Shown in pieces: positions 47,272-59,006 of a stretch of 64,000 bases of DNA. Origin of the DNA: Stenogyne calaminthoides (taxonomy: Eukaryota; Streptophyta; Magnoliopsida; Lamiales; Lamiaceae); the NCBI GenBank assembly GCA_037126765.1, contig JBBCBC010000035.1, positions 1,116,001 through 1,180,000 of the forward strand. Reading direction: 5' to 3'. Numbering within the stretch: position 1 is the first letter of the stretch; each line of letters begins with the position of its first letter. The translations under genes and the position numbers were made by a program. The notes under the pieces are model-generated. The model saw only the letters and a program-made list of their open reading frames with translations, was not told where the DNA came from and did not search any database.

Positions 47272-48780
47272 TGTAGGTCCCGAACGGGTTTAGTAAGGTG
47301 GAAGTCTAGAGGGGAGGGGTGAATAGACTTTCAAAACTTTTCGTGTGATCCATTGTGATGGCAAGTTAACTGATATAGAGTGTGTGTGAGGATCAATGCA
47401 GACTGATATCCAACCTACTGATCACTAGTAACTACTGATCGTTGGTAAGCTGATCAGTTTGGTGTCTATCAGTTTAACTGATTGTGTGAAAACTAAGTTT
47501 TACCCCGTGTGAAAAAGCAGTTTTAGTAAATCAGATTCTACGGTTTCTGTATCAGATCAAATGACAAAGGTCAAATCGACGATCACCGCTTGATGCGTAA
47601 TCGATCTCCTTAGAAAATGCATGTTAACTTAGTCAAATCAGTAGTGTGCAGAATGTGTAAAGCAGATAAGCACACAAGATTTATAGTGGTTCGGACAACT
47701 TGTCCTACATCCACTCTTCCCTATCAACAGGGGCACTCACTTAACCAACTGGACTTAGTTTAATGTGTTAGTCCAACATAGTACAACAGACGTTTATGGA
47801 GTTTTCACTCAACAATCCCAGAAATCAAGACTAGAAACCCTAGCTTGAAATCTTGCTAAACAAACTTAACCTAACACTTGGTTTGGGGTAAGATTTGTAT
47901 GGTTTCCAACTGGAAATCTATTCTAGTATTTGAGTAGCCTAAAGCTAAAAGATAAGATTTCTTGCTAAGAATCTATGGGATGAACACTTAGAATATTTCT
48001 TGAGTTCTTGGTCTTCTTGCGGAAATTGCTTGTAGCTTGAGCTTGTGTATAATTTCCGTAACCTTACTCTGAAGGTTTGATCCCATATTTATAGGCACGA
48101 AATTGAACTAGCAAATGGAGAGCAATTTGAATTTCGGGTCTATTTAAGGTAGCTTGCAGGATCGATTTTGACGTGCTCGAGAGCGTGCATGGCTAAATAT
48201 GTGCTTCAATCGTCCTTATAGTCGTTGACTTCAAACATCCTTATCCTACACCATCGCCTAAAATGACGTTGTGTCTCGCTCTCATTGGTTGTCAAGTACA
48301 CTTATTCGGCACTTGATTCATTTAACTTAGGGTCGACGTTCTTCTTTGTCCGGACGACTTGTGACGCCTTAGATGAACGCTTTGGTTGTCACCGATTGAA
48401 TTGACTCGACGGTGAAGATCGATCACCACCGGTCGAAGTCTTCTAATATAAGTTGTTTTAGCTCAACTTCATCGACTTTTCCCGTGTTGTTCTGATGTAG
48501 GTCTTCTTAAGGTCTTCTAGTCTTGTTATATGTTAGTCTTCTGAGTCTTCTGCTTGATGTCTCCCCTGATCATCTGACTAGTCTGATCTTCTGATCTTCT
48601 TCAAGATTTAGCCTATACATATTGATTTCCCCCTCAATATGTGACCTATCTATTACATCAGCTGTCTATACATCTCAGTTGGTCATCCTATCCTGATATC
48701 TAAATCATCAATACCAATGTGTCCGACCGTCCTATTACATCTGCTTTTGAACTTCCATCAAAACTATAAATTTCCCAACA
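47272..48780 (-). repeat. 5' LTR of element H
   Basis: 1,509 bp, minus-sense start TGTTGGGAAATTTATAG (48780), end GGGACCTACA (47272). Clearly diverged from the 3' LTR with small indels, so H is older than B. The TATA region (CCTATAAATATGG, near 48081-48093) remains but the CCAACGG motif is lost. Confidence 0.83.
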
Positions 48781-49469
48781 TATCGCATAATATTTAAAGG
48801 AACAATGTCATGAAGATGAGTTTTTATACACATATACACACATTAGAATTATATTACGATAATATATATGATTGCAAAAAATTATGATTATCAATTCTTT
48901 TTAAAATAAAATAAAAATAATTTAGCATTTTATACACATGTTCAATTTTTAAATATTTTTGGAATATTATGTTTAAAGTGTAGAAACCATTATTTCTTAA
49001 ATTTACTATTTAAGTTGTTAAGTGATTTAAAATTTATTTTGTCTATATAATATATCTATCTATTAAAGAGTTAATTTTTCTAAGATTTATGTCTTTAATT
49101 TTTATTTTTATTTTAAATACAAACTTAAAAATTAAATTAATTTCATTTAAGTACTTTATTATATCTTGTCAACAACTATATACATAAGAGTGAGTCTCCT
49201 ATGCACCAGATGTAACTCGTCTCATGCATGATACCGTTTCATACAAGTTTTTGTCATACTGAATATATCGTATAAATATTTAGAACATGTCTTTAAAAAA
49301 TTGGAATATACTTAAATATATCTCATAAATATTTGGTGTATATATTCATAAATATCTCTTTATACATAGTATATATATCTTATCAAATTTTGGAATATTT
49401 ATTATAAATATATCACTATATTATTCTAATTTCTAAATGTTACTTATCATACCATAATAAATTAAAATA

Positions 49470-50700
49470 AATTCAAATTATATGTTTATCTAAATTCTAT
49501 TTTCAATATAATCAAATATGTTAAAAGTAAAAAGAATTAGACTAATCGAACTCTAAATCATAAACAATGCATAATATTGTATCACCCTAAATTAAAATTC
49601 TTTAATTACTACGCTTTTATAAATTTTTATTTATATTGTAATTACATATGCAAAAAATAAATGTCACAATTTTGTAAACTCGGTTCACTAGTCGGGTCAT
49701 TGAAGCTTCAATGTAAACAATCTAATCCTTATCGATAACTCTATATTAAAATTCCTTCTAATTATTATGTTTAATGAAATTTTGTTGATATTATAATTAG
49801 ATATGCAAAAAAGATAATCGTGTCACTATTTTGTGACATGACACTCGCTCATTAATGTATTCTTTTTAATTCAAATTTCATCAAATTAATGTGGTTTCTA
49901 AGTTTTATTTATATTTTAATTAGTAGTGTTCTTGCAAGTTCTCGATTCACTAATCGGACCTCTAAATCAAAATTTCTTAAAATCATTATTTTTAAAATTT
50001 TATTTGTATTATAATTGGTATGCAATATAGATATACATGAGTTTCCATTTCAGGTAATAAGTACAATCGAGCAACTCAAGTGCATCTTTTAACAAAGATA
50101 AACTATTTTTACCGAAAATTGCGCTTTTCATTTGCACTTTTCAAAGGAAAAACTACACTTTGATTTAGTGAAAACAATTGTACTTGAAATTAAGACAACG
50201 ACCCCAAGACAAGACTACTGTCTATATATAGTAGTGTCACTATATTGTGAGTCTAGCTTCACTAGTCGAATTCCATTTAACTCTAAATTGTAAATCACAA
50301 ACTTAATTGTACCACTCTAAATTAACATTCTTCCCAAATTAATATGTGTATCTAAGTTTTATTTATATTATAATTAGATATGAAAAAAAAAGAAATTACA
50401 TGTGATACTATAAACATATATACCGCTATACTCAGAATTCACTAATCGAAAAGATCGAACCCTAAATCGTAAAACAATGAACGACTTATCACATCATTTT
50501 AATATGTTTATCTAAACTTTATTTATATTGCAATTAAATATGAAATAAAATAAAATTAAAAAACAGAGTTAACTCACTCTACTCTCTTGTGAATCTTGCT
50601 CACTATTCAAACTATAATTACTAAATAATAAACCATAAACACTAATGTATTCATAATTTTTTTTTTTTTAAATATTATGTTTATCTAAGTTTTACATTTG
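49470..50700. repeat. Degenerate AT-rich tandem repeat array
   Basis: The word TCTAAGTTTTATTTATAT followed by TATAATTAGATATG recurs in diverged form about eight times (near 49483, 49613, 49775, 49895, 49990, 50345, 50510, 50683). Between copies are related words (TTCACTAATCGG, CTCTAAATCATAAAC, AATTAAAATTCTT). Spacing is 100-350 bp and irregular, so it looks like an old array with indels. Confidence 0.55.
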
Positions 50701-50752
50701 GATTTGATCACCAAATTATAAAATATAAAAATATTTTTTGAAATTATAAAAT

Positions 50753-50755
<3 letters not shown>

Positions 50756-50792
<37 letters not shown>

Positions 50793-50793
50793 A
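50756..50793. repeat. Compound (TA)n(TG)n microsatellite
   Basis: About 10 TA units run straight into about 8 TG units. Confidence 0.9.
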
Positions 50794-51604
50794 GATTTTA
50801 AAGTCAATTAATAAATTATATACAATGTAAAATGTAGAAAGCTTGTTAAATAGAATTAAAAATATTAGATACTTTTTTTTAATATATAAGATACCCTATA
50901 AAATAACTTAGCTTTCATAGGTTAATAATATTTTGTTATTTTTTTGTAGTCACTCATTTGATATCAAAATAAGTTGATGGTGTTTTTAATTGATTTTTTT
51001 ATGTGATATATATATTCTAATCGTGTATTTTATATCGTAAAACACTAACCTAACTAAGAAGAGAATGATATAGGATTCTTTTTTCTTTTCTTTATAAAAT
51101 AAAGGTATGATTTAGGACACTTTGTTCGGTGAAAATCAAGGGAGGTGGTAAAATTTTGGGTTGTAATTTCATTAGAATTGATTGGGGATTGTTCAAGAAG
51201 AATTAGTTCATAGTAATAAATGAGATCTTCGATAACAATAACACTGTAATCAATGCATCTTTTATTTTTAATTGTTTTTTTAATTATTTTTATTGGGTGG
51301 GTGGACAACCCACTGGATAAACCTAGCAATCTCCCAAAAATGAACACCCTCCCTCCCTAGCTCGATTGAGCATTTACTGCACACACAAATTTTAAAAACA
51401 TAGTTATTTATTATTATTAAAGGGATAAAATTACTTTTTTATGATGATTAAATGTTGAAAGCAGTGACATTTGTGTAAATCAAACGAGATAAAGTTAAAC
51501 TTTAGTGTTGAAAAAGAATGACACTAGGTGTAATATTAATGTGTTGACAAAACTCAGATAGATCCTGGTTTATGCTATGAACCCTGCTATTTAAGATAAC
51601 TCAT

Positions 51605-51775
51605 TATATACAAAAACTCATCACATGTATAAAATTATCATTGTTATGTATAAAAATAATCATCGTGTAAAAAAATGTTTATATTTTTAAACAAAGAAAA
51701 TTTTTTGTGTATAACAACGATAGTTTTACACATAACAAATGATAAAGTTTTACGATGAAAATTGTTCACATGAGT
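51605..51775. mobile_element. Small palindromic element, MITE-like
   Basis: ATCATTGTTATGTATAAAA (about 51627) is matched in inverse by TTTTACACATAACAAATGAT (about 51724). The similarity extends outward through CATCACATGTATAA and its imperfect inverse, making a 170 bp foldback. No target duplication was identified. Confidence 0.45.
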
Positions 51776-53491
51776 GTTACTCTAATGTGTTTTAAGATAT
51801 AGATGAAAGAGAAAAAATATTTTTTATTATTTATAGAATTGTTTAATTAAGTTTGGGACGAATCTATTTTGCAAATATTCAATCAATTAGGATGAATTGT
51901 ATCTTTTTAAAAAATGATATGATGAAAATAAAAATGAAGACGAATGGTGTATTTTTATACCTTAAAGCTCATTATCTCAAAAATGGGGAAAAAGCTTTCG
52001 GCGACAAAGAAAAAGAAAAAACTCTACGCTCAAACGCAACTTTTTGGTACAAAGTCATAGCTTTTTTTTTTTCAAACAAAGATTTTTTTTTGTACTCAGA
52101 TCAAATAAAATCAGATTTTGTCTTTGAAGCATTACTTCCTATTTTTTATACGTTAGAGTCGTTATCTCAAAATAAAATAGTCAGGGCATCCTATGCTGCA
52201 CGTTTGTAGATGTGACGACGACTGGACTGGGTTGTCCATTTAAATATAAGAGGGTTGCATATTTGCATACTTTACAGATAAAACTTTTTTTATCTTGGAA
52301 CTTTTAAAATCGAGTCTTAACTTTAACTTATCCAAGTTAAATATAAATTCGGAAAAAAAAATGAAAACTAGAAATGGTTGGGGGATATTATCGTAGTCTG
52401 TGTTTTTCACAATTAATGAGCAATTTTTGTGGAATATGGTGCGATATTTCTAATAAATAATAAAATAAAAATAAATTTTCACTGGTAAAGATTGGTTGTG
52501 TATTCAACCGTCAATGGGCGATATTTACGCAATTGATTGCAGTGTTAATGGAAGTAAAGATTGAACAAATACGATTTAACAGATTATATGGGGTTAGGTA
52601 AAGTGACAAGTCTAGTCAACTAGAGGTTAAATGGGTTCAAATTCTATAATATATAAAAATATCAATAAAATATGTTTGATAAGTAATGATATCGTTAAGT
52701 TGTTGCCTAATATCAAAATCAAATGGACAACAAAGTATTATTGTATATTATTAATTGAGATGGAACATAAATTGAACATTGATGATTTAACACTTTGAAA
52801 GGGGTGTGTGTTATTTTTATTAAATTATACTCCGTCTAATGCATGAAACCATCTCATGTGAGTTTTTGTAAATAATTATTTGGGGAAAGATGGGTAATTC
52901 AAAATAAAATGATCCCTTTTTACTTTTTTTAAGTAAAGAAAAGCAGCAAACTTGTTAGAACAAATAACCCCACGAGAGTTGAGACTCAAAAACAGGAATT
53001 TTTTACCTAATGCTTTTTTTCAGATGCTACACTACGAATTCCAACAGGTATAATATACATCATCCATCTACACACAAATAATAACATCATTTTTTCTTAT
53101 TGATTACAAACAAAAGTCTACATCACTTTTAACATTATTTCTTCCCGAAGCTCGACCCAAATTCATATTGTGATATACAGCACCAGTTTTCACTTCAATT
53201 TCATCCTTAGCACTCAAAGGACACATATAATGTCACACTTGTCAAAGCAAAAAATATGGCATTTGGCTCAGCTGCATTTCAATCAATAGTTAATTTTTAC
53301 AGCCCTACAGATATAAAAATTAAATTCTTGGCAGATGGAATAATAAATGAGAAGATACATGCACTGCCAAAAAAACATTTGACAATTATTTCATCCTTAG
53401 CACTCAACAAGCAAATCAAAAGGCATGAAATGCAGGATATATCCCTACAACCAATCCAACAATAGCCAATCAGCATAAAATAATTACTCAC

Positions 53492-53662
53492 CAAGGGTTG
53501 GATTTTTCTCTACAAAGAAGTTGTTTTTGTAAACCGGAGCATGTGGAGGATAAGATACTGAGGTAATTTTGTTACACGATATCTCATCCTTGCAGTACGA
53601 GGACGGACGACTTCTGTCACAGTTTCACCGTCGAACTTGTTCAGTATGTTGAACAGTGGAAC
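53492..53662 (-). pseudogene. USP39-like exon with one-base deletion
   Basis: 171 bp from TATAG|GTTCCA to CTTG|GTGAGT. Reads VPLFNILNKFDGETVTEVV, RPRTARMRYRVTKLPQYLIL, HMLRFTK and then breaks. The expected NNFFVEKNPTL follows only in the next frame, because a run of A has five bases where six are needed. Both splice borders are good. No downstream exon was found in the next 2 kb. Confidence 0.82.
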
Positions 53663-54162
53663 CTATACAATTTCATTCAGCTATTCAGTTCAATTGTTAA
53701 TTCAGTTGGTCAAAAAAAATGTAAAATCAACAAAAAGGTTCACAATCGAAGGAAGAGGGCAACAAATTAATGAGCCAGAAGAAGGTTATGTGAAACAGAA
53801 GTTGGGACTTGCCCATTTTAAAACAAGAAAATACACTGCATACTGAAAATCAAACACAAGGGAACTAAAGAAACAATGGGAAATTAGGCCAATTGAAAAT
53901 TGGAAAGGCAAAAGACACTGATCACTAACTGGGAAAGGCTCCCAATCTCTGGCAATCCGCCCCAAGAAGCACCAGAAGTAGTAATTGACCAAAAGAAATA
54001 GAGCAAATGATGACATTTTCCTTACTAAAAAAAAATCATTAGGTTATATGTACATTTCAAATTTGAATACATTATACAGTATTAATATCAGGAACAGGTA
54101 ACAATTGGTTCAAATTTTCTATACGAAAGCTTTCAGAAACCTGAGAAATAAAATTATCAAAC

Positions 54163-54339
54163 CTGTGGAATAATATTTTTCTCCATTATGTCCTTAAATA
54201 GAGGGGGTGGGGGCAAGTCCAGCCCAAGCATTAAAAAGGGCATTTTGCTTTTTTCCATGGCTTCATTGTCCACGTTATTTCCTCCATTTCCATTCTCAAT
54301 AGGCTTTCCATGGATCTCTTTCACAACCTCCAATTCACC
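54163..54339 (-). CDS. USP39-like internal exon: GELEVVKE...NIIPQ
   Basis: 177 bp, 59 codons, phase 0 at both ends. Encodes GELEVVKEIHGKPIENG, a variable asparagine-rich loop, then MPFLMLGLDLPPPPLFKD and MEKNIIPQ. Intact. Confidence 0.87.
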
Positions 54340-54426
54340 CTGTATGAGACACATCCATGCATAAATTAAAAAAACAAAGCACGTGCAGATACATATTACA
54401 CTGGGTGGGCTGGTCAGGGAATTTAC

Positions 54427-54594
54427 CTGAAAGCACTGATGAATGATGCTGCTACCCCTTTTTGGGCTTTTAAGATCTCCATGCAGTGTATTAAGAAGCC
54501 ATGACATAAATTCAACTGGATCTGACTGTGCACCAATTCGAAAACGTTTTTTACTAGCTTTAATAACTGCCTGTAGAAATTCGTGTGGACTGAC
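54427..54594 (-). CDS. USP39-like internal exon: VSPHEFLQ...CFQ
   Basis: 168 bp, 56 codons, phase 0 at both ends, acceptor TTGCAG and donor GTAAAT. Encodes VSPHEFLQAVIKASKKRFR, then QSDPVEFMSWLLNTLHGDL and SIIHQCFQ, strongly conserved in the family. Confidence 0.87.
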
Positions 54595-54677
54595 CTGCAA
54601 AATCCACAGCATCATAATATATTAATGTGAAGGTTGAAACCAAAATATTGCAGTTACTACTGGATTAAAAGTTCAAC

Positions 54678-54878
54678 CTGTCCTTTAAAGTTCCTTGCAT
54701 GCCAGATTGTTGAGGGAAATATCTTTAGAAACAGCTCCCCAAATCGATGAACAAGTTGGGATTTGCAGTGGGCATAATTTTCAGGAATAAGAAAGAAATT
54801 CCTCAAGGGAGTAACACGCATCAAAGATTGAATCGTTACATTAACAAAATCGGTCTCTTTGATGTTATTTAACCCCAC
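54678..54878 (-). CDS. USP39-like internal exon: degenerate Cys box
   Basis: 201 bp, 67 codons, phase 0 at both ends. Starts VGLNNIKETDFVNVTIQSL, where active deubiquitinases have GNTCYMNA. Near its end it reads FGELFLKIFPSTIWHARNF, about four residues longer (FPST) than I expect from plant USP39 proteins, which run FGELTRKIWHARNF. Otherwise intact. Confidence 0.85.
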
Positions 54879-54982
54879 CTACAAACATTTCAAAGAGAAA
54901 AGAGCAAAATAATGTTTCAGCATGCACAAGCAGAAGTATGTTAGGTTTATGATAACAGGGAAATTGATTAAAAAATATATAC

Positions 54983-55067
54983 CATTCCAGGAAGATAATC
55001 AGAGCCATCCAGTGTCCTGGACCATTGGCGATTCTTGTCAATCTGCAAAACTTGTTCTCTTGAAAAC
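54983..55067 (-). CDS. USP39-like internal exon: RFSREQ...YLPGM
   Basis: 85 bp between TATAG acceptor and GTATAT donor, beginning in phase 2. Encodes RFSREQVLQIDKNRQWSR and TLDGSDYLPGM, the segment just after the zinc finger in the family. No substitution breaks it. Confidence 0.85.
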
Positions 55068-55079
55068 CTATACAACTCA

Positions 55080-56436
55080 CAAGAAATAAACAAAACAAGT
55101 CTTTAATCCCAAATAATTGGGGGTAGGCGGAAAACTAAAACAGATATTAAAAAAATCATGCATTCATTGTACCTCGGTTTATAGTTGGTTGATTAAATGT
55201 TAAATTGGATTTAATATTTAATTTATGGAGAATTAATTAATAATAGATTAATTTGGAATTAATTATTATTAATGTTTAATTAAATTAGATTTAATTAAAT
55301 AGGATTCCCAATAATAATATATGGAATATTATTATAGGATTTAATATATATGAAATCAAATCCGTAGAGTTTTGATATACATGAGAATTAAATCTGTAGA
55401 GATTTTATATATGGTAATTAAATCTAAGAGATTTATTTTACAAGATTATGGATCTTATTTCCCAATCAAAGTTAAATTTAAATTTAAGTTGTGTCTCCCC
55501 TATATATATGAAATATTGAGAATTCATAATACAAGTGTTCATATTTCTCCATAAAATCTAGAGTTAGAATTTTCCTAGCAAATTCGCCTCGATTCAAAGT
55601 CGACAATTCTGTGTGCAAGTCCGTGAACGATTACGTGATACCATAGTTGAGAAATCTGCTTTTGAATTCATCGTAAGATTTCTTGTTATGTTTATTCGCA
55701 CTGCTTATGCAATTAATTGTTCCTTGTTGGTCAACTATTTATTTCATCAAGATGTATTACGTGGTTTACATGCCTATATAATCCAACATGATAAACATGA
55801 GCTACCATGAGACAAGAACGTATTTGAGTTTCGACAGTGCGTGCAAGTCTGATACGAATGTTGATATACTGGTCGATTTACATATGCCGGAGTTCTTGAC
55901 TAGCTTGAAGTGTTCTCAAGGCCCCAATTATGAACCGATTTTGAAAGTTGGGACTCTAGTTATCTTTTTCGAAAATATAGACCATTTGAGGGGATGCGTA
56001 ATCAGGACTAGATTGGTCCCGACATGACCGGGGTGACCGTCTTTGAAGGCAACGCCATAAACCTAAGCAATTCGGGTGAGATGGTGTTGATCCCCAAACT
56101 TTCCCTAACTCCGTTAGATCTTTAGATCGCCATTCAGCTGGAGACAATTCTCGTTAATTGTCTCGTATGCAATCTTAGATAAACAAGAGCCAAGGACAAT
56201 CACTTGCAAATGTAAGCATATTTTTGAAGAAACTGGTTTTCAAATACAACCAATTCTACAAAGGGCTGAGAGTCACCAACCCGCAAGGGCTTGAAGATTT
56301 TGGTGTCGCGATTGATTAATAACTTACAAAGTTGATAGTAGTAATGGATTGAGAAAAAATCTTTGTAATAATTCCAAGGTTAGATCTTATATGCACCTGT
56401 AGCTTATCATGCGACTCATAGTCGCATTTTTAAGAT
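55080..56436. other. Unclassified AT-rich insertion-like sequence in the USP39 gap
   Basis: 55185-55560 is made of repeated TTTAATTAAAT-type words, and 55560-56160 is less AT-rich with short frames on both strands. It has the look of a degraded LTR (AT-rich U3, CCTATATATATG near 55500), but no termini, PBS or protein motif could be identified. Confidence 0.3.
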
Positions 56437-58290
56437 GCAACTTGTTATGTTGAAAAGTGCAATTTATTTATACGTAAAAGTGCAATCATAATATGGGAAC
56501 ATAGTTGCATGCTTCTATTTGGAATAGTTGCACGCTTTCTATTTTGTATAGTTGCACGCTTAAATGCACTATGAAATAAGATTTACTAATCTTGAAAAAG
56601 ACATGGAGACACACTCTAATTCCAATTGAATTGAGCAAAAAAATCTTTCAAATATCTTTGAAAATCTTTGAAACTTTGGAATATTTTTTTCTTTCCTAAT
56701 ACATCTAATCTAATGTTATAATGAAATTTTTGCTTAAATTTATAATTTAATGAAATCTATATATCTATATGATATAATAGCGTAAATCGCCTACATTTAG
56801 AAATCATTGAATTTTCCAAACAAAATTATTGCCTTGAGAAACTAATCTTTGGAATAAATATTAATGTTTATAAATCTGATTGAGAAAAATCTTTTGAAAA
56901 AAAATATATATAATATATTTCCACAAACTATAATGTTAAGTTAATTTTTTTAAAATAAATATATATAAAATAAATATTAATAAATTATAATGGCTTGACA
57001 TGCAATCGTTTTTTTAATTTACGCTATTTATTTTGGAAACATTTTTAAAATATAAGTATGCCCAATTAAATATTACAGTATTTTCTTTTTTCCTCAATTC
57101 AAATAACTATTGAGATGATGCCGATATACATTTTTTTTTTGCGCACACATGTCGATATATATTTTTAGTATTTATGAATTGTAATATTTTTTCAAATATA
57201 AACTACATATTACATAATGTGCTGAACCACTATATCGTTTTGCTATTTAAACAAATTGTTTTTCTTTACTTGGATTGGACGTATTTTTAATATCAATATA
57301 TATGATTTTTTAAAATAGAATTTAGTGTTAAATTGAGAAATAAATCTTTGGAACATTTTTAGAATAGATATGTATGGAATAAATGTTAACAAATTAACGG
57401 ATTGAGAAAAATCTTTAAAAAAATATGTAGAATATTTCATCTTAAATTTAATCTAAACCCTACATCTATGTTTTAAAAAAGAATCTCAACCTTATATGTT
57501 AGATTCTAAGTTACATAAATTTCAATTTTAGAAACATTATTACATTCTTTTCTTTTGTCTACTTCTTATTTTACAATTCTCATCTTTTTGACATACCCTT
57601 TCTTGTGTCTCTTCCTTCTTCTTATTCACATGATAATTTGTATGCTCTTGATGTTCAATTCTTTTGAAAGATTTTTATTTTTTTCCTTTTTTTTTATCTA
57701 AGAAAAAGCTAGTTGTTAGAAGTTAAGACACCAAGACCCAAATACTCTAAAATCATCAATCCACCTTATAACTCCAAATTGCTCCTAAAGGAATCAAACA
57801 TGGGTCTCCCACTCAAATGAGGAGTTGAATAAGGCGGGTAATGCTAAGCCCTTAAGATTTTTTATTTTTTTCGTATATTTCCACAAACTTTAATATTATA
57901 TTAAAAAAATCTTTGAAATAAATATATATGGAATAAATATTAATAAATTATAATGAATTGAGAAAAATATTTTGAAAAAATAGGTAATACTTACTAAAAC
58001 TGCAATTATTATAGTTCATGTTGATTTATTTGATTGCTACACAATTTATGTTAGTTTAATGGTTTCTTTTGCAGGAAATACTCACTAAAATTGCAAAACT
58101 ATTTTATTTAAGCGTTAGGTCTCATAATAGACTGGCTGATTCTTAAGACTATATAGTAATTTTAGAAGTATGCAACTATACAAAATAGAAACGCAGTAAC
58201 TATTCCAAATGTACATGCAACTATGTTCCCATATTACCAACAGCATTTTTCAGAGATAAATAAGTCGACTTTTTCAACATAACAAGTTGT
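56437..58290. mobile_element. Foldback/TIR element, about 1.85 kb
   Basis: Arms of roughly 125 bp are imperfect inverse copies: 56437-56562 (GCAACTTGTTATGTTGAAAA ... GGGAACATAGTTGCATG) and 58163-58290. Both arms hold repeated ATAGTTGCANGC words. The interior is AT-rich, with a reading of a broken host-like repeat near 57720-57860 but no transposase. Long arms without coding fit a non-autonomous Mutator-like or foldback element; the exact ends and target duplication were not resolved. Confidence 0.55.
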
Positions 58291-58978
58291 ACGCTTCTAA
58301 AATGACATGAAATAAGACAATAAACCTTATTTAAGGTACACTATATTGTTTTCTTGATATTTGTTTCATACAAGATTCTTAATCTCCGTATGATGTTATA
58401 TCCTCGATGAAGAATGTCAAATACATGTGTTAAATTGCATGAAGATTATCGAAAAGCAGCTTACCTAAAATTCAAAAATCGAAGTTTTATGTTACTCCTA
58501 TTTGTATATCTGTATTCCATACAAAATATCTAAACTTTTTTGTTGCTTTTGAAGATTTTATTTTTGCAAATTCTTATTTTATGTCTAATGATCTGATGAG
58601 TATAAAGAAAACTCTAACGACACTTTCTGTGTTACTAAAATTTGCGCAAAAGAAAAAATTGTCTCTAATTTTGAAAATAATATAGGAAGTTCAAATTTAA
58701 AGAAGATAAAAATGGTTGAAGTCAAGATTGAGAAATATTAGTTGAATATGATTTATTTCTCTTATTCCTCTTCCCTACAAACCTAATTTTTAATTTGAAT
58801 TTTAAAACAACAACAAATGTTTTCATTTTATATTAACTTTAAATTTTATGAGTGATTAATATTTTCTCTATAAAAAAAATATCATCCAAGAAAAAAAATA
58901 TCATCTCTTTAGAATGAAAAAAATACTTTAACATGAACACTTTTAAAATTTTGATATAAATTAATGGTGCAATCATAA

Positions 58979-59006
58979 CCGTGCATCGCACGGGTTCAAT
59001 TACTAG
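58979..59006 (+). mobile_element. Helitron-like 3' terminus (hairpin plus CTAG)
   Basis: CCGTGC-ATC-GCACGG forms a 6 bp stem at 58979-58993, followed after 9 bases by CTAG (59003-59006). This matches the usual plant Helitron 3' end. The next base is A, whereas Helitrons normally insert before T, and no 5' TC terminus was identified, so only the end is called. Confidence 0.35.

Larger units (their letters stand above)
40139..48780 (-). mobile_element. LTR element H: gag remnant, second ORF, no pol visible (TR-GAG-like)
   Basis: In the minus sense: 5' LTR (48780-47272), PBS (47269-47258), gag remnant (47131-46087), long decayed ORF region (about 45030-42000), PPT (41727-41715), 3' LTR (41714-40139). 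No integrase, RT or RNase H motif was found in the 5.5 kb internal region. This fits the terminal-repeat-with-gag class of plant non-autonomous elements, plus an extra ORF. Flanking 5-mers ATTAA and TATCG do not match. Confidence 0.8.
48781..53491. other. AT-rich intergenic DNA without recognised genes
   Basis: Includes the degenerate tandem array (49470-50700), a TA/TG microsatellite and a small palindromic element, listed separately. A word near 52625-52650 (AGGTTAAATGGGTTCAAATTC) resembles a pol III B-box of a tRNA-derived SINE, but no full element can be drawn. The longest frames (51054-51347 minus, 51853-52209 plus) lack recognisable motifs. Confidence 0.4.

Noticed and set aside
51853..52209. 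A 118-codon plus-strand ORF
   Set aside because: Lysine- and asparagine-rich translation of AT-rich DNA, with no family resemblance or promoter context seen.
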